A model generated the notes under the pieces. The model was not told where the DNA came from and searched no databases. It saw only the letters and a list, made by a program, of their open reading frames with translations. From Candidatus Poribacteria bacterium (GTDB lineage Bacteria; Poribacteria; WGA-4E; PCPOR2b), in assembly GCA_027296925.1 (NCBI GenBank), contig JAPUIP010000543.1, forward strand, positions 1-7,796: DNA of 7,796 nt. The letters are read 5' to 3'. This document shows, piece by piece, positions 6,225 through 7,796 of the stretch. The position numbers and the translations under genes are program-made. The first letter of the stretch is position 1; each line of letters begins with the position of its first letter.

Positions 6225-7487
6225 TTACTTTGTACCGAAGGGCGACAGATTGCCAGACGAATCAAACGCAAACGGTTTTAACTCACCGATAACCTCGAGA
6301 TCGCTGTGGAGTTGTGCATCCTCAAGGAGGGCTTCGGAGATGTCGACCGCTGTTAGGTGGAGCGTGCTTTCGATGCGCACCACTTTTCCCTCCTCCGGTG
6401 GGGTAAGCCCGATTGTGTTCAACGCGACTTCGATGGCTTCACGGTCGGTGTCGTAATAAAAGGGGATACGCGACTTCTGCGGCCCGAGCGCCGTAATGCA
6501 ATTCATGTACATTGCGTGCCGATCAATACTCTCCACAAGGCGTGTCGTTGTAAAATCTGCGAGACCAATTCCTGTTGCGTTGCCGTCGCTCTCACTTGTC
6601 AGGTCACGGACGAAGATTCGTAAAATCGCGGGCTTCTCCGGTTCGGGTTCAAAATTCTGCATCATGCGACCGATGACGTTGGTATCCATCCCCGTCCCAC
6701 TGATATTCTTGCCCATAGCGTCCACGATCAGGAGATCCATTGCGTCAAACGGCAGTCGCCCCATCAGTGACTTCGATTCGACGAGGAGTTCGCGCTCCCG
6801 ACGTATCAATTCCCCCGATCGGATGGCGGCGACTTTTGCGGTCTGCTCGTGTGCATTTTCGACCAACCCGACGCCAAACGCAATCTTCCCAGTTTCTAGC
6901 ACCAAACTGCAGACGGTCCGAATCACATGCTCAAAGCCGTAGTGGAAGAAGGCGCGATGGTACATATTCGCACCCCTTTGCTTGCCGAACCCAATCGCCA
7001 TCATCTTCATCAAGCCACTCTCGATTGAGCCACTAAAATCGGTGTGCGCTTTGATGCGATTGATCGGCACAATGTGATCGGCTTCGGTGGCGTATCGATC
7101 AAGGAAAACGGGTAGACCGTCAGCAGTTTGACCGACTTCAACAACATCCATCGTTGCCTTGATTGGCGCCCCGACTGTCTCCTTGGTGATGCCGTAGTGC
7201 TCGAGCAAACTTCGCTGGCCTTCCGGAGTCGCCCCGCCGTGACTTCCCATTGCCGGCACAATAAACGGTTTTGCGCCGAGCCCTTTGAGGTAATCCACCG
7301 TTGCCTTGACAGCGACAGCGATGTTCGCAACGCCACGACTCCCGGCACCGATAGCAACGCTGTCCCCGTGTTTCACGATTGACGCAGCATCGATCTGATC
7401 TAATTCAGCCGCAATTGCTGTGGGAAGATCCGCGACAACGGGCGCATCAAAATGCTGTTTTATACGAATCATTTTTGGCAATGCCAT
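6225..7487 (-). CDS. LarA-family (DUF2088) nickel-pincer racemase/epimerase-like protein
   Basis: This is 420 residues, from ATG 7487-7485 to TAA 6227-6225, close to the usual LarA length. The frame is open further upstream to 7583, but MALPKMIRIKQHF follows a GAAGGG ribosome site at good spacing, and the promoter lies inside the longer version. The N-terminal part carries GAGSRG (R51), VPAMGSHGGATPEGQ (H83), RIKAHTDF (H148), GLMKMM (K161) and NMYHR (H177). Their spacing closely follows LarA R75, H108, H174, K184 and H200 (numbering from memory), where the Lys carries and the His residues hold the nickel pincer nucleotide. The C-terminal half includes DLLIVDAMGKNISGTGMDTN. The family racemises or epimerises alpha-hydroxy acids in the cytoplasm. 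The substrate here is unknown, so lactate should not be assumed. No larB, larC or larE cofactor genes are in the window. Confidence 0.9.
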   Translation of the reverse strand: MALPKMIRIKQHFDAPVVADLPTAIAAELDQIDAASIVKHGDSVAIGAGSRGVANIAVAVKATVDYLKGLGAKPFIVPAMGSHGGATPEGQRSLLEHYGITKETVGAPIKATMDVVEVGQTADGLPVFLDRYATEADHIVPINRIKAHTDFSGSIESGLMKMMAIGFGKQRGANMYHRAFFHYGFEHVIRTVCSLVLETGKIAFGVGLVENAHEQTAKVAAIRSGELIRRERELLVESKSLMGRLPFDAMDLLIVDAMGKNISGTGMDTNVIGRMMQNFEPEPEKPAILRIFVRDLTSESDGNATGIGLADFTTTRLVESIDRHAMYMNCITALGPQKSRIPFYYDTDREAIEVALNTIGLTPPEEGKVVRIESTLHLTAVDISEALLEDAQLHSDLEVIGELKPFAFDSSGNLSPFGTK

Positions 7488-7524
7488 AATTTTACCCTTC
7501 CGTGCGCTGTGAAATGTTGCTACC

Positions 7525-7553
7525 ATATTACCAGAAGTCGGGATGGATTGCAA
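7525..7553 (-). promoter_or_regulatory. Sigma-70-type promoter of the LarA-like gene
   Basis: The minus strand carries TTGCAA (7553-7548) as -35, a 17-base spacer, and TAATAT (7530-7525) as -10 with a TG one base before it (extended -10). Each hexamer matches consensus at four of six positions. Transcription would begin near 7518, giving a leader of about 30 bases to the ATG at 7487. The -35 lies within one arm of a 7-bp inverted repeat (gattgca 7546-7552, tgcaatc 7579-7585). Confidence 0.55.
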
Positions 7554-7728
7554 GTGAGAAATGCGTGAAATAGAAATCTGCAATCAAGCAAAGGAACAAA
7601 CGCGACATTGAAAGAGCCGCGAATTTGATTGTGAAGTTTGACTTGCAAGAAGTTAAGATGAAATCAATGCCAAAGCCAATCTCATTGTAGATTTCTATGC
7701 GTGACAGATTCGCCGGTTGATTCATCCA

Positions 7729-7796
7729 CTAAAACGTTCGTCCACTGGCTTCAATGAACGGTTTGAGTTCCTTAACCAGTTGGAGGAATTTTTCCG
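7729..7796 (-). CDS. C-terminal end of an unrecognised protein, cut by the window edge
   Basis: A minus-strand frame enters at the right edge and ends at TAG 7731-7729 after 21 complete codons. The residues (EKFLQLVKELKPFIEASG, then RTF) form a plausible amphipathic helix with a basic tail, and of the three frames at this edge it reads most like protein. It is followed by the 241-base promoter region of the LarA-like gene. The piece is too short to assign to a family. Confidence 0.45.
   Translation of the reverse strand, partial: EKFLQLVKELKPFIEASGRTF

Noticed and set aside
6050..6271. Minus-strand 73-residue frame overlapping the end of the LarA-like gene
   Set aside because: It starts inside the LarA-like coding region in another frame, is rich in Cys, Arg and Ser without pattern, and spans the hairpin after that gene.
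7488..7583. Longer N-terminus for the LarA-like protein starting at 7583
   Set aside because: The extra 32 residues do not resemble the family, the start would lie upstream of the predicted transcription start, and the ATG at 7487 has a good ribosome site.
7528..7725. Minus-strand 65-residue frame upstream of the LarA-like gene
   Set aside because: It has no usable ribosome site and covers the promoter of the LarA-like gene. Its hydrophobic residues do not form a clear membrane segment arrangement.

Overview
The window reads as a piece of chromosome from an uncultured Gram-negative bacterium. All supported genes lie on the minus strand, so transcription runs from high to low coordinates. A TonB-dependent outer-membrane receptor with a signal peptide implies an outer membrane. 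The combination of a carboxypeptidase-regulatory-domain TonB receptor, a LarA-family protein and a UbiA/UbiX pair of the kind used for menaquinone would suit a deep-branching lineage such as Poribacteria or its neighbours. That placement is an impression from family content, not a demonstrated assignment. No tRNA, rRNA, CRISPR array, insertion sequence or other mobile element was seen.

Layout in transcription order. (1) 7796-7729: the last 21 codons of an unrecognised gene. (2) 7728-7488: an intergenic region with a good sigma-70-type promoter. (3) 7487-6225: a 420-residue LarA-family (DUF2088) protein that keeps the residues expected to hold a nickel-pincer cofactor. (4) 6224-5796: a spacer with a hairpin just after the larA-like stop and an extended -10 promoter near 5875. 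(5) 5795-5607: a possible small gene overlapping the next gene by 13 bases. (6) 5619-5017: UbiX-type flavin prenyltransferase with a TTG start set by a perfect Shine-Dalgarno. (7) 4911-4048: UbiA-type membrane prenyltransferase. (8) 3998-1308: TonB-dependent receptor interrupted by one in-frame TGA between plug and barrel. (9) 1307-1075: intergenic region with an inverted repeat, a TATAAT box and a perfect 20-bp palindrome. (10) 1074-1: a FabF-like beta-ketoacyl-ACP synthase running off the left edge.

How the genes may work together. UbiX makes prenylated FMN, which a UbiD decarboxylase uses, and UbiA attaches the isoprenoid tail, so genes 6 and 7 look like part of a quinone pathway, most likely menaquinone by the futalosine route. 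No UbiD is present here. The TonB receptor follows 49 bases after ubiA with its own strong ribosome site and may be co-transcribed. The ketosynthase appears to be a separate unit with its own promoter and candidate operator. The LarA-like gene also looks independently promoted.

Most interesting points: the ketosynthase keeps its active-site Cys and second His but has Met where the first catalytic His (HGTST motif) belongs; a perfect 20-bp palindrome sits between its promoter-like box and its start codon; and the receptor is split by a single in-frame stop with both halves otherwise intact.
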